Source of the DNA: Erwinia sp. JUb26
GTDB taxonomy: Bacteria > Pseudomonadota > Gammaproteobacteria > Enterobacterales > Enterobacteriaceae
DNA: 64,000 nucleotides
Direction of reading: 5' to 3'
NCBI RefSeq assembly: GCF_003751505.1
Contig: NZ_RJVB01000005.1
Coordinates: forward strand, 62,001-126,000
Numbering within the stretch: position 1 is the stretch's first letter; every line of letters starts with the position of its first letter. This document shows positions 18,558 to 28,405 of this stretch, piece after piece. A model generated the notes under the pieces. It worked only from the letters and a program-made list of their open reading frames with translations. It was not told where the DNA came from and did no database searches. A program made the translations under genes and the position numbers.

Positions 18558-19324
18558 TATGCCTCCCCGAGGTAAGCACGGATCACGTCCGGGTTATTGC
18601 GGATCTCATCCGGCGTGCCGTTCGCCAGCGGCGTGCCCTGGTTCACCACGTAAATACGGTCAGAAATACCCATTACTAGTTTCATATCGTGTTCAATCAG
18701 CAGTACCGAGACTTTATGCTCGCCGCGCAGTTCTGCGATCAGCTCATCCAGCTCGTGAGTTTCTTTCGGGTTAAGCCCCGCCGCCGGTTCATCCAGCATC
18801 AGGATTTCCGGGCGCGTCACCATGCAGCGGGCGATTTCCAGACGGCGCTGCTGGCCGTAGGCGAGGTTCCCCGCCTGGCGGTTGGCCAGCTCAAGCAGCC
18901 CCACTCGCTTCAGCCAGGTGGCTGCGCGATCCAGCGCATCGCTTTCCGCCCGACGGAAGGCCGGGGTTTTCAGCAGGCCGGAAAAGACGCCGCTTTTCAG
19001 ATGCTGATGCTGTGCCACCAGCAGGTTTTCGATCACCGTCATTTCACGGAACAGGCGCACGTGCTGGAAGGTTCGCACCACGCCCATACGGGCGATCTGC
19101 TGCCCCGGCAGGCCGGCCAGCTGTTTTTCGCCCAGCATAATCGAGCCGCCGGTCGGCTTGTAGAATCCGGTCAGGCAGTTAAATACCGTGGTTTTACCCG
19201 CCCCGTTCGGGCCGATAAGCGAGACGATTTCCTGCTGGCGCAGCTCCAGTTCAACGTTGTTGACCGCCAGCAGGCCGCCAAAGCGCATCATCAGGCCATT
19301 GACTGTTAACAAAGGCTGGCTCAT
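18557..19324 (-). CDS. livG: Branched-chain amino acid ABC importer ATPase LivG
   Basis: 255 residues. Walker [17 protein letters not shown], signature [15 protein letters not shown] (the LAYGQQ variant typical of LivG), Walker [14 protein letters not shown], switch LLIEHDM. It pairs with LivF on the LivH-LivM membrane dimer. Four-base overlap with livM upstream. Confidence 0.96.
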   Translation of the reverse strand: MSQPLLTVNGLMMRFGGLLAVNNVELELRQQEIVSLIGPNGAGKTTVFNCLTGFYKPTGGSIMLGEKQLAGLPGQQIARMGVVRTFQHVRLFREMTVIENLLVAQHQHLKSGVFSGLLKTPAFRRAESDALDRAATWLKRVGLLELANRQAGNLAYGQQRRLEIARCMVTRPEILMLDEPAAGLNPKETHELDELIAELRGEHKVSVLLIEHDMKLVMGISDRIYVVNQGTPLANGTPDEIRNNPDVIRAYLGEA

Positions 19325-20595
19325 GCCTGCTCTCCTTTTTCCGCATTTTTCAACTTCAGGTGCGGACGCTTCATCGGCAACAGCCCCTGCGGACGCCAGA
19401 TCATCATCAATACCATTAATCCACCGAGCACCAGCATGCTGTACTCGTTCAGGTCGCGCATCAGTTCACGCGATACCACCAGCAGCACCGCCGCGAGGAT
19501 CACCGCAAACTGCGATCCCATCCCGCCCAGTACCACGATCGCCAGTACAAAGGCAGATTCGGCAAAGGTGAAGGATTCCGGGCTGACAAAGCCCTGGCGC
19601 GCGGCGAACAGGCAGCCGGCGAAACCGGCAAACGCTGCGCTGATGGTGAAGGCGGTCAGCTTGATGCGCGTCGGGCTGAGGCCCAGCGAGCGGCAGGCGA
19701 TTTCGTCTTCACGCAGCGCTTCCCAGGCGCGGCCCAGCGGCATACGCAGCAGGCGGTTGATCACGAACAGGGTGATCACCACCAGCAGCAGCGCAACCAT
19801 GTACAGGAAGATAATGCGATCGCTCGGGTCGTACTTCAGGCCGAAGAAGTTATGGAAGGTGTCCCAGCCGCCGTCGCGCACGCTGCGGTTGAACTCCAGG
19901 CCAAAGAACGACGGTTTCGGGATCTGGCTGATGCCGTTCGGGCCACCGGTCAGTTCGGTGTTATTCAGCAGCAGAATACGCACGATCTCGCCGAAGCCAA
20001 GCGTCACAATCGCCAGGTAGTCACCGCGCAGGCGCAGCACCGGGAAGCCCAGCAGCAGACCAAATCCGGCGGCGACGATGCCCGCCAGCGGCAGCGACTG
20101 CCAGAAGCCCAGCCCGTAGTAGTGATTCAGTAAGGCAAAGGTATAGGCACCGATGGCGTAGAAGCCGCCGTAGCCCAGCACCAGCAGGCCGGAAAGCCCC
20201 ACCACCACGTTCAGCCCCAGTCCGAGCATCACGTAGATCAGCGTCAGCGTGGCGATATCCACCGTGCCGCGCGAAACGATAAACGGCCAGACCGCCGCCG
20301 CAACCACCAGCGCCAGCAGGAACAGCTTCTGCTTCGGCGTTGAGCCATCAATCCCCGGCAGCACCAGCGAAGGGCCGGAGACTTTTTTCAGGCTGCTCAG
20401 CACCAGCGGGCGCAGCATCTGGAAGATAAACACCACGCCGCAGCCGACCGCGATCCAGTTCCAGCGTACGTCACCGGCGTTGTTGACCACCAGGTGCGTG
20501 CCGTCGAGATTCAACCGCAGGCCCATAAAGAACGCGGCCAGCACCAGCAGCATCAGGGAGGAAACGAGCGCATTCAGCAGGTTAAGCTTTTTCAT
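19321..20595 (-). CDS. livM: Branched-chain amino acid ABC importer permease LivM
   Basis: 424 residues with about ten membrane helices. The first 100 residues form an N-terminal extension with two or three additional helices before the conserved core ([36 protein letters not shown]), as in E. coli LivM. The cytoplasmic docking loop includes [19 protein letters not shown]. Inner-membrane partner of LivH; start overlaps the livH stop by four bases. Confidence 0.96.
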   Translation of the reverse strand: MKKLNLLNALVSSLMLLVLAAFFMGLRLNLDGTHLVVNNAGDVRWNWIAVGCGVVFIFQMLRPLVLSSLKKVSGPSLVLPGIDGSTPKQKLFLLALVVAAAVWPFIVSRGTVDIATLTLIYVMLGLGLNVVVGLSGLLVLGYGGFYAIGAYTFALLNHYYGLGFWQSLPLAGIVAAGFGLLLGFPVLRLRGDYLAIVTLGFGEIVRILLLNNTELTGGPNGISQIPKPSFFGLEFNRSVRDGGWDTFHNFFGLKYDPSDRIIFLYMVALLLVVITLFVINRLLRMPLGRAWEALREDEIACRSLGLSPTRIKLTAFTISAAFAGFAGCLFAARQGFVSPESFTFAESAFVLAIVVLGGMGSQFAVILAAVLLVVSRELMRDLNEYSMLVLGGLMVLMMIWRPQGLLPMKRPHLKLKNAEKGEQA

Positions 20596-21518
20596 ACTTT
20601 CTCAACCTCCGGACGGCCCAGAATACCGGTTGGCATCACCAGCAGCACCACGATCAGCAGCGCAAATGACACCACGTCTTTGTACTCGGTGCTCAGATAG
20701 GCGGAGGTTAGCGCCTCGGCAATACCGAGGATCAGCCCGCCCAGCATCGCACCTGGGATGCTGCCAATGCCGCCCAGTACCGCAGCGGTGAAGGCCTTCA
20801 TCCCGGCCATAAAGCCGATGTACGGGTTGATCACGCCGTAGAACTGGCCCAGCAGCACGCCGGCCACCGCCGCCATCGCCGCGCCAATCACAAAGGTCAG
20901 CGAGATCACGCGGTCGGTATTGATGCCCAGCAGGCTGGCCATTTTCAGATCTTCAGCACAGGCGCGGCAGGCGCGGCCCATGCGGGAGTAGCGAATAAAC
21001 AGCGTCAGCGCCAGCATAGCGAGGAAGGTCACCGCCCAGATCACCATCTGCATGGTAGAGATAGTGGCGGCAAAGCCGTTGCTTTCCCCCAGCGTCCACT
21101 GTCCGGTGACCAGGCTTGGCAGCGCAAGATCGCGCGAGCCCTGAGTCAAGCTGACGTAGTTTTGCAGGAAGATCGACATCCCGATGGCGGAGATCAGCGC
21201 GATCAGGCGCTTCGAGGAGCGTACCGGCTTGTAGGCCACGCGCTCAATGCTCCAGCCGTAGCAGCTGGCGATCACTACCGCTACCACAAAGCCGCAGCCG
21301 ATCAGCAGCCAGCTGGCGTCGATCCCCATCATCATCAATGCGGCGATGACGATAAACGAGACGTAGCTGCCGATCATATAGACTTCGCCGTGGGCAAAGT
21401 TAATCATGCCGATGATGCCGTACACCATGGTGTAACCGATGGCGATCAGCGCATAGGTGCTGCCCAACGTCACGCCGTTGAACATTTGCTGCAGGAAATA
21501 GAGAAACTGCTCGGACAT
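20592..21518 (-). CDS. livH: Branched-chain amino acid ABC importer permease LivH
   Basis: 308 residues from the ATG at 21518; the frame stays open 27 codons upstream, but the upstream part is hydrophilic, unlike the family, and [20 protein letters not shown] is the known N-terminus. Eight membrane helices predicted, with the conserved [23 protein letters not shown] segment. It forms the membrane channel with LivM. Confidence 0.95.
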   Translation of the reverse strand: MSEQFLYFLQQMFNGVTLGSTYALIAIGYTMVYGIIGMINFAHGEVYMIGSYVSFIVIAALMMMGIDASWLLIGCGFVVAVVIASCYGWSIERVAYKPVRSSKRLIALISAIGMSIFLQNYVSLTQGSRDLALPSLVTGQWTLGESNGFAATISTMQMVIWAVTFLAMLALTLFIRYSRMGRACRACAEDLKMASLLGINTDRVISLTFVIGAAMAAVAGVLLGQFYGVINPYIGFMAGMKAFTAAVLGGIGSIPGAMLGGLILGIAEALTSAYLSTEYKDVVSFALLIVVLLVMPTGILGRPEVEKV

Positions 21519-21623
21519 ACCTGAATACCTTACGATTCCTCCTGCACAGGCAGGGCAGAAGGATGAATACAACAAAGGGCCGGGCAGGCCCGACCCCAAC
21601 GGGGGATGATCATCTCACCGCAG

Positions 21624-21643
21624 GGGCCAGGCTGACCTGGCCC
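21624..21643 (-). other. Hairpin between livK and livH
   Basis: Perfect 8-bp GC-rich arms GGGCCAGG / CCTGGCCC with a 4-base loop, 11 bases after the livK stop. No T-run. Probably protects livK mRNA and sets the ratio of binding protein to permease. Confidence 0.6.
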
Positions 21644-21653
21644 GCAGACGGAG

Positions 21654-22769
21654 TTACTTCACCGCCGTGGAAGACCCATCAGCATGCCATTTGAAAATGC
21701 CGAACTCGAAGCCTTTCAAATCGCCTTTCTCATCCCAGTTGAGATCGCCCATCACGGTTGGCACGGCCGCGCCACCTTTCAGGTTCTTCACAATATCTTC
21801 TGGCTCTTCGCTCTTGCTGCGCTCCATACCGGCGGTCAGAGACTGCAGCGCGGCATAGGTTGTCCAGACGAACGGGCCGGTTGGGTCCAGTTTTTTGCCC
21901 TTCAGCGCATCAACGATTGGCTGGTTAGCAGGCACCTGATCGTAACGTTTAGGCAGGGTCACCAGCATGCCTTCGGAGGCCGCACCGGCAATGTTAGACA
22001 GCGAGGAGTTGCCCACGCCTTCCGGACCCATAAACTGGGTTTTCAGGCCTGCCGCACGTGACTGGCGCAGGATCTGGCCCATTTCCGGGTAGTAGCCGCC
22101 GAAGTAAACGAAATCGACGTTCTCTTTCTTCAGGCGCGCAACCAGGGTAGAGAAGTCTTTATCACCGGCGGTCACACCTTCAAACATCACCACGTTGCCA
22201 CCGGATTTTTTCAGGCTGTCCTGCACGGAACGCGCCAGGCCTTCACCGTACTGCTGCTTATCGTGGATCACCGCGATACGCTGGGGTTTGATGTCGTTCA
22301 GGATGTATTTCGCAGCGGTTGGGCCCTGGTCGGAGTCCAGACCGGTGGTACGCATCACCAGCTTGTAGCCGCGGCTGGTCAGATCCGGCGCGGTGGCAGC
22401 CGGGGTGATCATCAGCACGCCTTCATCTTCATAGATGTCGGAAGCCGGCTGGGTAGAGGAAGAGCACAGGTGACCGATAACGTAGCGGATGCCGTCGTTG
22501 ATTACTTTGTTGGCTACCGCAACGGCCTGTTTCGGGTCGCAGGCATCATCATATTCCACACCGACCAGCTTGTTGCCGTTCACGCCGCCTTTGGCGTTGA
22601 TGTCAGCAATTGCCTGCTTGGCACCGGTGAACTCCATGTCGCCATACTGCGCCACCGGACCGGACATCGCACCCACGATGGCCACTTTGATATCTTTTGC
22701 TAACGCAGCGTGGCTCATTGCCAGGGCGACGCAGCCCGCCAGGAATGCACTACCTTTACTGATTTTCAT
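21654..22769 (-). CDS. livK: Periplasmic leucine/branched-chain amino acid-binding protein LivK
   Basis: 371 residues from the ATG at 22769, which has GGGGAAG 8 bases upstream; 15 in-frame upstream codons are judged non-coding. Signal peptide [20 protein letters not shown] with cleavage after ALA. The mature protein begins [20 protein letters not shown] and keeps the disulphide region [12 protein letters not shown]...[13 protein letters not shown] typical of LivJ/LivK. It captures Leu/Ile/Val in the periplasm. E. coli has both livJ and livK around panM; here a single binding protein serves the importer, and it resembles LivK more than LivJ. Confidence 0.93.
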   Translation of the reverse strand: MKISKGSAFLAGCVALAMSHAALAKDIKVAIVGAMSGPVAQYGDMEFTGAKQAIADINAKGGVNGNKLVGVEYDDACDPKQAVAVANKVINDGIRYVIGHLCSSSTQPASDIYEDEGVLMITPAATAPDLTSRGYKLVMRTTGLDSDQGPTAAKYILNDIKPQRIAVIHDKQQYGEGLARSVQDSLKKSGGNVVMFEGVTAGDKDFSTLVARLKKENVDFVYFGGYYPEMGQILRQSRAAGLKTQFMGPEGVGNSSLSNIAGAASEGMLVTLPKRYDQVPANQPIVDALKGKKLDPTGPFVWTTYAALQSLTAGMERSKSEEPEDIVKNLKGGAAVPTVMGDLNWDEKGDLKGFEFGIFKWHADGSSTAVK

Positions 22770-23155
22770 CCGAACTTCCCCATCTGTTGTGATTTGGCTA
22801 TTTTTTACCGTCATTTTTCCTAATCGCTTTACAAAGAAAGGCTTAGGGATTAATGCGGCATTTTATTGGTATAAAGGCGTTAAATTTCAGGTTATTAAAC
22901 AGGAATATTCTGCTGTAAATCAACTGACATATTCACTAAATCGCGGATGCCACAGCATAATAAGCTGGCATTAACGATTACGTTTAAGGCAGTATCCCAG
23001 CGGTTTATGCTGGACAATTGCTAACCGAATAATGATTTACTCGGTAAATTGTTTAATTCAGAAACAGAACGCCTCGTTTTTGTACAGAAAAACTTCCACG
23101 CTTTAGTATGGTCAACTTCGCTACAATATGCCTTTCTGACAGACGGGTTTTTACA
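22770..23155. promoter_or_regulatory. Divergent livK / panM control region
   Basis: 386 bp, AT-rich in its middle, with no gene visible. Toward panM there is a weak promoter candidate: TTGTAC at 23080-23085, an 18-bp spacer and TAGTAT at 23104-23109; TACAAT at 23122-23127 is an alternative -10. No clear operator for livK could be assigned by eye, although Lrp-type control is known for the E. coli operon. Confidence 0.5.
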
Positions 23156-23560
23156 ATGAAGCTAACCATCATTCGCCTGCAACACTTCTCAATGCAGGAC
23201 CACAGCGATCTGCAAAAAATCTGGCCGCAGGCAGATTCCGACCAGTTAGAACAGCAGTTGGATGAACGGCATCGACTGTATGCCGCGCGATTTAATGAAC
23301 GGCTGCTGGCGGCGGTACAGGTTGTGATTACCGGAAATGAAGGCAGGCTGTCGCAGCTGATGGTGCGGGAAGTGACGCGCCGGCGCGGCGTCGGGCTGTA
23401 TCTGCTGGAGGATACGCTGGCGCAGAATCCGCATGTTACCCGCTGGCAGATGGCCAACGACGGCACGGACGGCGCTGAGGCAATCGCCGCCTTTATGCAG
23501 GCGGCGGGTTTTCAGTTTGATGCGGAATTAAAGTGCTACATCCACCAGCAGAGTAAATAG
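23156..23560 (+). CDS. panM: PanM (PanZ), aspartate decarboxylase maturation factor, Gcn5-type acetyltransferase fold
   Basis: 134 residues from the ATG at 23156 (MKLTIIRLQHFSMQD), the known N-terminus; the frame extends 16 codons upstream without support. GNAT fold with the acetyl-CoA binding segment REVTRRRGVGLYLLEDTL. In enterobacteria it triggers self-cleavage of the PanD proenzyme to make its pyruvoyl cofactor, and senses CoA to control pantothenate synthesis. It sits divergent from livK as in E. coli. Its 3' end overlaps the convergent azlD-like gene by 25 bp. Confidence 0.92.
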   Translation: MKLTIIRLQHFSMQDHSDLQKIWPQADSDQLEQQLDERHRLYAARFNERLLAAVQVVITGNEGRLSQLMVREVTRRRGVGLYLLEDTLAQNPHVTRWQMANDGTDGAEAIAAFMQAAGFQFDAELKCYIHQQSK

Positions 23561-23850
23561 AACACCGCCAGGATCAGCAGCACGCTGAGTACCATATTGC
23601 GCACCCGCGCGGCAATCAGCACGCCCGCCAGTGCGCCATACAGATAGGGATTGTCGCTCAGGGCGCGAACGTCGCCGTGATTCAGCAAAATGATCGGCCC
23701 GCAGATCGCGGTCAGCAGACAGGGCGCGGAATATTTCAGCGCTTCGCGGATCGCGGCGGGCAGCCTGACCGGCACCGCCGGCTCCAGGAACAGATAGCGG
23801 TTAAAAAATACCACCGCCGCCAACGTTAGCAGTAATAGCCAGCTCATCAT
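23536..23850 (-). CDS. AzlD-family small subunit of a branched-chain amino acid exporter
   Basis: 104 residues from the ATG at 23850, which overlaps the TGA of the upstream azlC-like gene (ATGA), so the pair is translationally coupled; a second ATG follows immediately. About four hydrophobic helices (SWLLLLTLAAVVFFNRYLF, AALAGVLIAARVRN, MVLSVLLILAVFYLLCWW). AzlD/YgaH proteins partner with AzlC/YgaZ in the inner membrane to export valine, other branched-chain amino acids or analogues. Not present at this position in E. coli. Confidence 0.88.
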   Translation of the reverse strand: MMSWLLLLTLAAVVFFNRYLFLEPAVPVRLPAAIREALKYSAPCLLTAICGPIILLNHGDVRALSDNPYLYGALAGVLIAARVRNMVLSVLLILAVFYLLCWWM

Positions 23851-24566
23851 GCCTCCTGCCGTAAACGGGCAACCAGCACCGAACAAAACATGCCGCACAC
23901 CCCGGCAATGGCGATGCCCCCTTCAATCTGATAAAGGCTGAGCACCATCGACAGCAGCAGCGAGACGACCACGCCGCACAGCACGCTGAGGTTTTTTATC
24001 ATTGGTACCACGATGGTGATAAAGGTGGCGACGATCGAGAAATCAAGATGATAGCGGTCGAGATCCGGGATTGAAGAGGCCATAGCGATCCCCATCAGGC
24101 TGAACAGCGCCCAGCTGAGATAAAACGTCAGCCCTGCACCAATCAGATAGCCCGGCGTCAGCTTCTCTTTCGGCTGCGCGCAGCTCAGAGCAAACAGCTC
24201 ATCGGTGAGCAGAAAGCCGATCGGCAGGCGATATCGCGTCTTCAGCACTGACACGGTTTCGCGCATCGTCAGGCCGTAGAGAAAATGCTGGGCGGTGATA
24301 AAAAATACCGAGACGACAATGGTCGCCACGCTCGCACCGGACAGCATCAGTCCGAGCGTCACCAGCTGCGCCGCTCCGGCGAAAATCACCGTCGACATAG
24401 CAATACTCTGCGGCAGGCTCAGCCCGCTCTGGACGGCCATTGATCCCGCCAGGATGCCCCACGGCACCACCGAAAGGCAGAGCGGCAGCATGCCGCTGGC
24501 TCCGCGCCAGAAACCGGACCACGGCGCGGGCTGCGGGGGAGAAAGGGAAGTAACGGGGTGATTCAT
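23847..24566 (-). CDS. AzlC-family branched-chain amino acid exporter, large subunit
   Basis: 239 residues, six or more hydrophobic helices. The family signature region is MLPLCLSVVPWGILAGSMAV, followed by IFAGAAQLVTLGLMLSGAS and HFLYGLTMRETVSVLKTRYR. With the AzlD-like protein it should form an efflux permease, best known from YgaZH (L-valine/L-methionine export). It lies beside the Liv importer, so the neighbourhood holds both uptake and export for related substrates. The AraC-type gene upstream on the same strand is its likely regulator. The exact substrate is not shown by the sequence. Confidence 0.88.
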   Translation of the reverse strand: MNHPVTSLSPPQPAPWSGFWRGASGMLPLCLSVVPWGILAGSMAVQSGLSLPQSIAMSTVIFAGAAQLVTLGLMLSGASVATIVVSVFFITAQHFLYGLTMRETVSVLKTRYRLPIGFLLTDELFALSCAQPKEKLTPGYLIGAGLTFYLSWALFSLMGIAMASSIPDLDRYHLDFSIVATFITIVVPMIKNLSVLCGVVVSLLLSMVLSLYQIEGGIAIAGVCGMFCSVLVARLRQEA

Positions 24567-24640
24567 CTGACGGCTCCTGAATAAATTCAGCAGCAGTGTG
24601 GCAAGCGACGCCGGTTGAATATTGAATAAAATTGCGGTGC

Positions 24641-25486
24641 TTATCCCCGACGGCCTCGTTTCAGCGCCTGGACGTATTCACCCGGCGTAACGCCCATCGA
24701 GTTTTTGAAATGGCGGGTGAAATGGCTTTGATCGGAGAAGCCGCACAGGCTGGATACCTGAGCGATAGTGTCCCCCTGTTTGAGCCGCCTCTGCGCCTTC
24801 TGCAACCGGGCCTGTACCAGCCAGGCGTGCGGCGTCATCCCGATGCTTTTCTTGAACTGGCGCAGGAAGTGCCACGGGCTGAGATGCGCGACGTCCGCAA
24901 GCTGCTGCAGGGACCAGTTTTTCTCCGGGCAGCTGGCCATCAGTTCCTGCACGGGCAGTACCGCGCGGCAGGCGTCGGCCAGATCGGGCGGCAGAACGCG
25001 CGTACGGCTGTAGCGCATCACCAGCCAGGAGAAGGCGGTCAGCAGCAGCGACTCTTTCAGCAGGCTGTTACCCTGCTCCGGCAGTAGCGAGAACACCAAT
25101 CGCAGCTGGGTGGACAGCAAAGGATCGTGCAGCACCGCATCAGGGAACCACGGCACCGGGCCGGGTTCACTGCTCGCGGAAAGCCGGGCGAAGAGGTCGG
25201 GATGGGGATAGATAGCGCGATAGGACCAGCCGCCCGCCACTTCCGAGCAGCCGGTGTGTACTTCATCGGCGTTCACCAGAATGATATCCCCGCTCGGCGC
25301 CACATGATCGCCCCCCGAGCGCCAGAAGCGCTGTGCGCCGGTTTCAATAACGCCAACGCAAAAAGTGTCATGCACGTGGCGGGGAAAACGGCGATGCTGA
25401 TAGCTGGCATCCAGCATATTCATGCCGTTGAATTCCTCCACGCAGAACAGCGTGGCGCGCTCCTGCAGCGTATTCAGCGTATCCAT
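24641..25486 (-). CDS. AraC-family transcriptional regulator next to AzlCD
   Basis: 281 residues. N-terminal cupin-type AraC binding domain (about 20-170; HRRFPRHVHDTFCVGVIETG, then GDIILVNADEVHTG) and a C-terminal double HTH (about 185-280; SLQQLADVAHLSPWHFLRQFKKSIGMTPHAWL and VSSLCGFSDQSHFTRHFKNSMGVTPGEYV). The start has a good GGGAGAGG ribosome binding site. The gene lies 74 bp upstream of the azlC-like gene on the same strand, and the layout fits a regulator of amino-acid export. Ligand unknown. Confidence 0.88.
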   Translation of the reverse strand: MDTLNTLQERATLFCVEEFNGMNMLDASYQHRRFPRHVHDTFCVGVIETGAQRFWRSGGDHVAPSGDIILVNADEVHTGCSEVAGGWSYRAIYPHPDLFARLSASSEPGPVPWFPDAVLHDPLLSTQLRLVFSLLPEQGNSLLKESLLLTAFSWLVMRYSRTRVLPPDLADACRAVLPVQELMASCPEKNWSLQQLADVAHLSPWHFLRQFKKSIGMTPHAWLVQARLQKAQRRLKQGDTIAQVSSLCGFSDQSHFTRHFKNSMGVTPGEYVQALKRGRRG

Positions 25487-25541
25487 TTACCTCTCCCGCT
25501 TTAGAATAAAATTGCTGTGCTGGTGGTTTCGCGCTGACAAC

Positions 25542-25570
25542 AAAAAACCGCCCCTGGAGGCGGTTTTTTT
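25542..25570. terminator. Bidirectional rho-independent terminator after rpoH
   Basis: AAAAAACCGCC / GGCGGTTTTTTT hairpin with a 6-base loop; T-runs on both strands. It ends rpoH on the minus strand and separates it from the araC-azlCD insert. Confidence 0.9.
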
Positions 25571-25603
25571 GTTTGGACATCGCTGACAGTCTGAGCGCTA
25601 CGC

Positions 25604-26458
25604 TCAGGCTTCGATAGCCATACGCAGCTTCTTCATGGCGTTCTTTTCCAGTTGACGAACGCGCTCTGCGGAAACGCCGTAGCGATCGGCCAGTTCCTGC
25701 AGGGTGGTTTTGTTGTCGTCGTCCAGCCAGCGCGCGCGAATGATGTGCTGACTGCGTTCGTCCAGCCCCTGCATCGCGTCCGACAGCTTATCGGCAGCGT
25801 GATCTTCCCAGTTATCTTCCTCAATGCCATTGGCAAAGTCAGAGGATTTATCCTGCAGATAGAGCATCGGAGCCATTGAACGGCCTTCGCCTTCATCATC
25901 CGGCGTTGGGTCAAAGGTCATGTCCTGCGCGGCCATGCGCGATTCCATTTCGCGAACGTCTTTACTGCTCACGCCCAGCTCACGTGCCACCATTTCCACT
26001 TCGTCCTGGTTAAACCAGCCCAGACGCTGCTTGGTTTTACGCAGGTTAAAGAACAGCTTACGCTGCGCTTTAGTGGTGGCGACTTTCACAATACGCCAGT
26101 TGCGCAGCACGTATTCATGAATCTCGGCTTTAATCCAGTGAACGGCGAAGGACACCAGGCGCACACCCACTTCCGGGTTAAAACGGCGCACGGCTTTCAT
26201 CAGGCCGATGTTACCTTCCTGAATCAGGTCTGCCTGCGGCAGGCCGTAACCGGAGTAGTTACGAGCAACATGAACAACAAAGCGCAGGTGAGACAGGATC
26301 AGCGTTTTAGCTGCTTCCAGATCGCCCTGGTAATGCAGCCGTTCAGCCAACGCTTTTTCCTCTTCTGCCGTCAGCATAGGCCAGGCATTAGCCGCCCGGA
26401 TGTAGGAATCCAGGTTGCCTAAAGGAGCAATAGCTAAAGTTTGCATTTCTTTGGTCAT
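25604..26458 (-). CDS. rpoH: Heat-shock sigma factor RpoH (sigma-32)
   Basis: 284 residues, equal to E. coli. Sigma-70 family regions are readable: region 2 ([49 protein letters not shown]), the RpoH box ([15 protein letters not shown]) and the region 4 HTH ([27 protein letters not shown]). It directs RNA polymerase to chaperone and protease promoters. Strong GAGAGGG ribosome binding site. Upstream sequence carries a sigma-E promoter and a DnaA box. Confidence 0.98.
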   Translation of the reverse strand: MTKEMQTLAIAPLGNLDSYIRAANAWPMLTAEEEKALAERLHYQGDLEAAKTLILSHLRFVVHVARNYSGYGLPQADLIQEGNIGLMKAVRRFNPEVGVRLVSFAVHWIKAEIHEYVLRNWRIVKVATTKAQRKLFFNLRKTKQRLGWFNQDEVEMVARELGVSSKDVREMESRMAAQDMTFDPTPDDEGEGRSMAPMLYLQDKSSDFANGIEEDNWEDHAADKLSDAMQGLDERSQHIIRARWLDDDNKTTLQELADRYGVSAERVRQLEKNAMKKLRMAIEA

Positions 26459-26576
26459 TCAAACCCTCTCAGTGTTTAGCATCGTGACTGCGTCAGAGCC
26501 TGACGCGACTGATACCCTACGCGAAGTGCAACGATAAATCGAAAGCAATCCGTGCGAACATCAATCTCTACAGGGA

Positions 26577-26603
26577 TAAGACGCCGAAGTTATCCACAAG
26601 TTC
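26577..26603 (-). promoter_or_regulatory. Sigma-E promoter (P3-like) of rpoH with embedded DnaA box
   Basis: Minus strand: GAACTT (26603-26598), a 16-bp spacer and TCTTA (26581-26577), close to the sigma-E consensus and to E. coli rpoH P3. The spacer contains a perfect DnaA box, TTATCCACA on the plus strand at 26590-26598. In E. coli DnaA represses rpoH from this region. The spacing to the ATG is about 120 bp. Confidence 0.8.
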
Positions 26604-26685
26604 AATTTTAATCAGGGATAATTTATACACGTTCTTAAAGCCGTTGGCGAGTGCCTGAAAAGCAGCGGGAAGTGATGCGTTTAAA

Positions 26686-26721
26686 CTTCCTCTGCGGCAA
26701 ACGCTCACGCAGCAGAGGAAG
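26686..26721 (-). terminator. Hairpin downstream of ftsX
   Basis: CTTCCTCTGC (26686-26695) pairs with GCAGAGGAAG (26712-26721), perfect 10-bp arms. On the minus strand it is followed by TTTAAACG, a short T-run. It probably ends the ftsYEX transcript ahead of the rpoH promoters. Confidence 0.65.
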
Positions 26722-26748
26722 ATTATATCAAAAAAACGTGTAGAGGGG

Positions 26749-27738
26749 TTACTGCGGCGTAAATCGGCGTAAATGTTGCACGGTCGCCAGCCAGGCGGCA
26801 ATCCAGCCGATCATTGCCGCAATCAGCAGCAGCAGCAGGCTTTCATCCCACGTCATGCCGTGCAGCACGAAGGTGGTGCCGAACACCGTTGCCACCTGGG
26901 CCACAACGGACTCCAGCCGCAGCACCAGCACACCGGACAGCACCAGCGACAGCAGCGCACCGCTGAAACCCAGCAGCGCACCGCCGTACAGGAACGGACG
27001 CAGCACGAAGCCATCGGTCGCACCGATCAGCTTCTGCACGTTAATCGTATCGCGGCGGGCAAAGATGCTGAGGCGCACGCTGTTGCCGATCACCAGGAAC
27101 ACCGCCACGATCATCAGGATGCCGATCATCGCCGCGACCTGGCCAACCAGCCCAGTCAGCGCAGCCAGCCGCGCAAACCAGCTGTCATCCATTTTCACTT
27201 CATCCACGCCTTCCACTTTCGACACCCGCTCACGCAGGCTGTCCATGGTGTTGGAGCTCTGGAAGTTCAGCTTCGGAGTGATAATCGCCACCGCCGGTAG
27301 CGGGTTTTGCTCCAGCATATCCATCGCGCCGCCGAAGCCGGACCAGTTACGGAACTCGCCCAGCGCCTCTTCCCGCGACAGATAATTCACTTTATCCACG
27401 CCGTCCTCGGCCTTCAGCTTCGCCACCACCCCTTCAGCCGCGTCGTCATCCAGCGTTTTGCTGAAATAAACGGTGAGCTGCGGTGCCGGATACCACTGGT
27501 CTGCTGCGGTGCTGACGTTTTTCCACACCATATAGCACACGCTCGGCAGGGTCAGCGAAATCGCGATTACCATCACCGTCAGCAGCGTGGCCAGCGGCTG
27601 ACGCCACATTTCAGACAGCGAGCCGCGCATCGCATAGCGCCACTGCTCCTGCCAGCCGCCCTTCAACGCTTTGCTTTTTGACGGCATTTTAGGCTTAGCG
27701 GCCTTCGCCGATGTTGGGCGGGCGTTACGTTTATTCAC
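26749..27738 (-). CDS. ftsX: Cell division protein FtsX
   Basis: 329 residues. The start is taken as the second of two tandem GTG codons (27738), with GGAGG at good distance; it gives MNKRN like the known protein. Four membrane helices: one at about 55-75 ([21 protein letters not shown]) and three near the C-terminus, with a periplasmic domain between (about 80-210) that controls amidase activators. Forms the FtsEX complex at the septum. The N-terminal cytoplasmic tail is shorter than in E. coli (352 residues) and rich in Lys/Ala. Start overlaps the end of ftsE. Confidence 0.95.
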   Translation of the reverse strand: MNKRNARPTSAKAAKPKMPSKSKALKGGWQEQWRYAMRGSLSEMWRQPLATLLTVMVIAISLTLPSVCYMVWKNVSTAADQWYPAPQLTVYFSKTLDDDAAEGVVAKLKAEDGVDKVNYLSREEALGEFRNWSGFGGAMDMLEQNPLPAVAIITPKLNFQSSNTMDSLRERVSKVEGVDEVKMDDSWFARLAALTGLVGQVAAMIGILMIVAVFLVIGNSVRLSIFARRDTINVQKLIGATDGFVLRPFLYGGALLGFSGALLSLVLSGVLVLRLESVVAQVATVFGTTFVLHGMTWDESLLLLLIAAMIGWIAAWLATVQHLRRFTPQ

Positions 27739-28399
27739 CACGATAACCTCCGTGCAGACGGCCCTGGCTCAGCGTCATCAGGCGGTAGTTACGGCGAGCA
27801 ATCAGCCCCATATCATGGGTAGCCATTAATACGGTGACGCCCACGCGGTTGAACTCTTCAAACAGCCGCAGGATGTCTTCCGACAGCGCTTCATCGAGGT
27901 TACCGGTCGGTTCATCCGCCAGCAGCACCGCAGGTTTATTGACTACCGCGCGGGCGATCCCCACGCGCTGCTGTTCACCACCGGAAAGCTGAATGGGGAA
28001 ACTTTTCGCTTTGTCGAGCAGGCCGACCTTATCCAGCGCGGCCGACACGCGGCGGCGAATATCTTCACCGCTGGCACCGGCAATAATCAGCGGGATCGCC
28101 ACGTTGTCATAGACCGAACGATCCATCAGTAGATGGTGGTCCTGGAATATCATGCCGATCTGGCGGCGCAGAAACGGCACTTCGCGGCTTTTCAGACGGC
28201 TGATATCGTGGCCGCTGAACCAGATATGCCCGGCACTCGGGCGCTCAATGCCACAAATCAGCTTCAGCAAGGTACTTTTCCCTGCCCCGGAATGTCCGGT
28301 CAGAAACGCCATTTCGCCGGGGCGAAGATGGAAATCCACCCCCTGCAGCGCTTGCCGACCGCCGAGATAAGCCTTACTGACTTCTTCAAAGCGAATCAT
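27731..28399 (-). CDS. ftsE: Cell division ATP-binding protein FtsE
   Basis: 222 residues. ABC ATPase with Walker [17 protein letters not shown], signature [16 protein letters not shown], Walker [13 protein letters not shown] and switch MATHD. The partner of FtsX; ATP use drives periplasmic peptidoglycan amidases at the division site. Six bp after ftsY, in the conserved ftsYEX operon. Confidence 0.97.
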   Translation of the reverse strand: MIRFEEVSKAYLGGRQALQGVDFHLRPGEMAFLTGHSGAGKSTLLKLICGIERPSAGHIWFSGHDISRLKSREVPFLRRQIGMIFQDHHLLMDRSVYDNVAIPLIIAGASGEDIRRRVSAALDKVGLLDKAKSFPIQLSGGEQQRVGIARAVVNKPAVLLADEPTGNLDEALSEDILRLFEEFNRVGVTVLMATHDMGLIARRNYRLMTLSQGRLHGGYRGE

Positions 28400-28405
28400 C
28401 CTAAA

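Noticed and set aside
22770-23155. A second binding protein (livJ) expected near panM from E. coli order
   Set aside because: No gene or remnant is present in the livK-panM gap or beyond panM; the next gene there is azlD-like.
26568-26801. 77-codon ORF overlapping ftsX and the rpoH promoter region
   Set aside because: No family resemblance, and it crosses the conserved rpoH control region and ftsX terminator.
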